NCBI GenBank assembly: GCA_023249305.1
Contig: JAHFCU010000003.1
Location: forward strand, 1-64,000
DNA: 64,000 nucleotides
DNA from: Gemmatimonadota bacterium
GTDB lineage: Bacteria; Gemmatimonadota; Gemmatimonadetes; Gemmatimonadales; Gemmatimonadaceae
Direction: 5' to 3'
A model generated the notes under the pieces. It made no database searches. It had not been told where the DNA came from and worked only from the letters and a program-made list of their open reading frames with translations. Shown here piece by piece: positions 63,769-64,000 of this stretch. A program made the translations under genes and the position numbers. The first letter of the stretch is position 1. Every line of letters begins with the position of its first letter.

Positions 63769-64000
63769 GCGTTCCCCTCGTCCCGCAGCGGTGCCAGCGC
63801 TGTACGCAGACTCTTCTTGGCCTGGTGCAGGTGCCACCGCACGTTTTCGGGCGTGAGGCCGAGGTGTTCGGCAATCTCGACGCCCTTCCATCCTTCCACT
63901 TCGAACAGCATCACGATCTCGCGTTGCCGCGGCGTCAGCGCCGCGAGCGCGGCGTCGAACCGCTCCCGCACTTCCTGTCGGATCAGAACCTCATCCGGCG
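63765..64000 (-). CDS. ECF RNA polymerase sigma factor, second operon (5' end outside window)
   Basis: The visible 78 codons are the C-terminal part of a sigma factor with region 4: LTPRQREIVMLFEVEGWKGVEIAEHLGLTPENVRWHLHQAKKSLRTAL. The frame stays open to the window edge (PDEVLIRQEVRERF), so the gene begins beyond 64000 and region 2 is not seen. It is the first gene known of the operon with the anti-sigma-like, LTxxQ and outer-membrane protein genes. Confidence 0.88.
   Translation of the reverse strand, partial: PDEVLIRQEVRERFDAALAALTPRQREIVMLFEVEGWKGVEIAEHLGLTPENVRWHLHQAKKSLRTALAPLRDEGNA

Overview
The window is about 64 kb of high-GC (roughly 65%), gene-dense chromosomal DNA from a free-living, aerobic, Gram-negative-type bacterium. 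Signs include a caa3-type cytochrome oxidase, a TolC-like outer-membrane factor, a carboxypeptidase-regulatory-domain/TonB-dependent-receptor-like barrel, many lipoproteins and many small ECF sigma factors. The mix of gene families (pseudo-SGNH lipoprotein, DinB, zinc-ribbon Ser/Thr kinase, PadR plus TonB-like protein, Gly-rich barrel proteins) suggests Gemmatimonadota. That is inference from style, not from a phylogenetic marker test. I see no rRNA, tRNA, CRISPR array, insertion sequence or prophage.

Layout. 1-3.4 kb: class III CoA-transferase, an SGNH-like lipoprotein that has lost its catalytic residues, and an ECF sigma factor with a small partner gene. 3.5-7.2 kb: a secreted six-hairpin glycosidase and a DinB protein. 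7.2-12.4 kb: the E3 (lpdA) and E2 (sucB) subunits of 2-oxoglutarate dehydrogenase on the minus strand with a GT2 glycosyltransferase between them, then a divergent zinc-type oxidoreductase whose shared promoter region carries heptamer repeats. 12.5-18.1 kb: envelope proteins and gyrA. 18.2-28.1 kb: a pseudo-receiver/AraC-like regulator, a secreted pilin-like protein, and a compact run of serine/threonine dehydratase, diguanylate cyclase, Ser/Thr kinase, sugar-dehydrogenase-like lipoprotein, M1 peptidase and a retropepsin-like protein, several with overlapping stop/start codons. 28.2-31.9 kb: Arg-rich secreted protein, PBP4-type DD-peptidase and an NagX/HGSNAT-like membrane protein. 32.1-36.4 kb: the caa3 oxidase operon ctaC-ctaD-ctaE-ctaF (minus strand). 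36.5-45.6 kb: a small unknown gene, Tat-exported glycosylasparaginase, K+ channel with TrkA-N domain, MCP-like transducer, leuS, cysteine synthase family gene and a double-PDZ protein. 45.7-52.3 kb: M14 peptidase, kup, padR and a TonB-like protein.

52.3-64 kb is the most interesting part: two neighbouring minus-strand operons with the same plan. Each starts with an ECF sigma factor, then a short single-TM anti-sigma-like protein, then a membrane-anchored LTxxQ (Spy/CpxP/CnrX-like) protein, then envelope machinery. In the first the cargo is a TolC-like factor, a MacA-like adaptor and a MacB-type permease without its ATPase. In the second it is a 1298-residue outer-membrane barrel that itself ends in an LTxxQ domain. 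The order resembles the CnrH-CnrY-CnrX metal-signalling logic known from Cupriavidus, so I infer two paralogous envelope-sensing regulons, separated by an HD-domain gene.

Non-coding signals are mostly GC-rich perfect hairpins after genes, usually without a T-tract, plus three unusual repeat designs: a 10-bp CTGTTGTNCT tandem repeat beside two terminators, facing heptamer repeats between sucB and the oxidoreductase, and a cluster of perfect palindromes around a convergent terminator at 29.0-29.1 kb.
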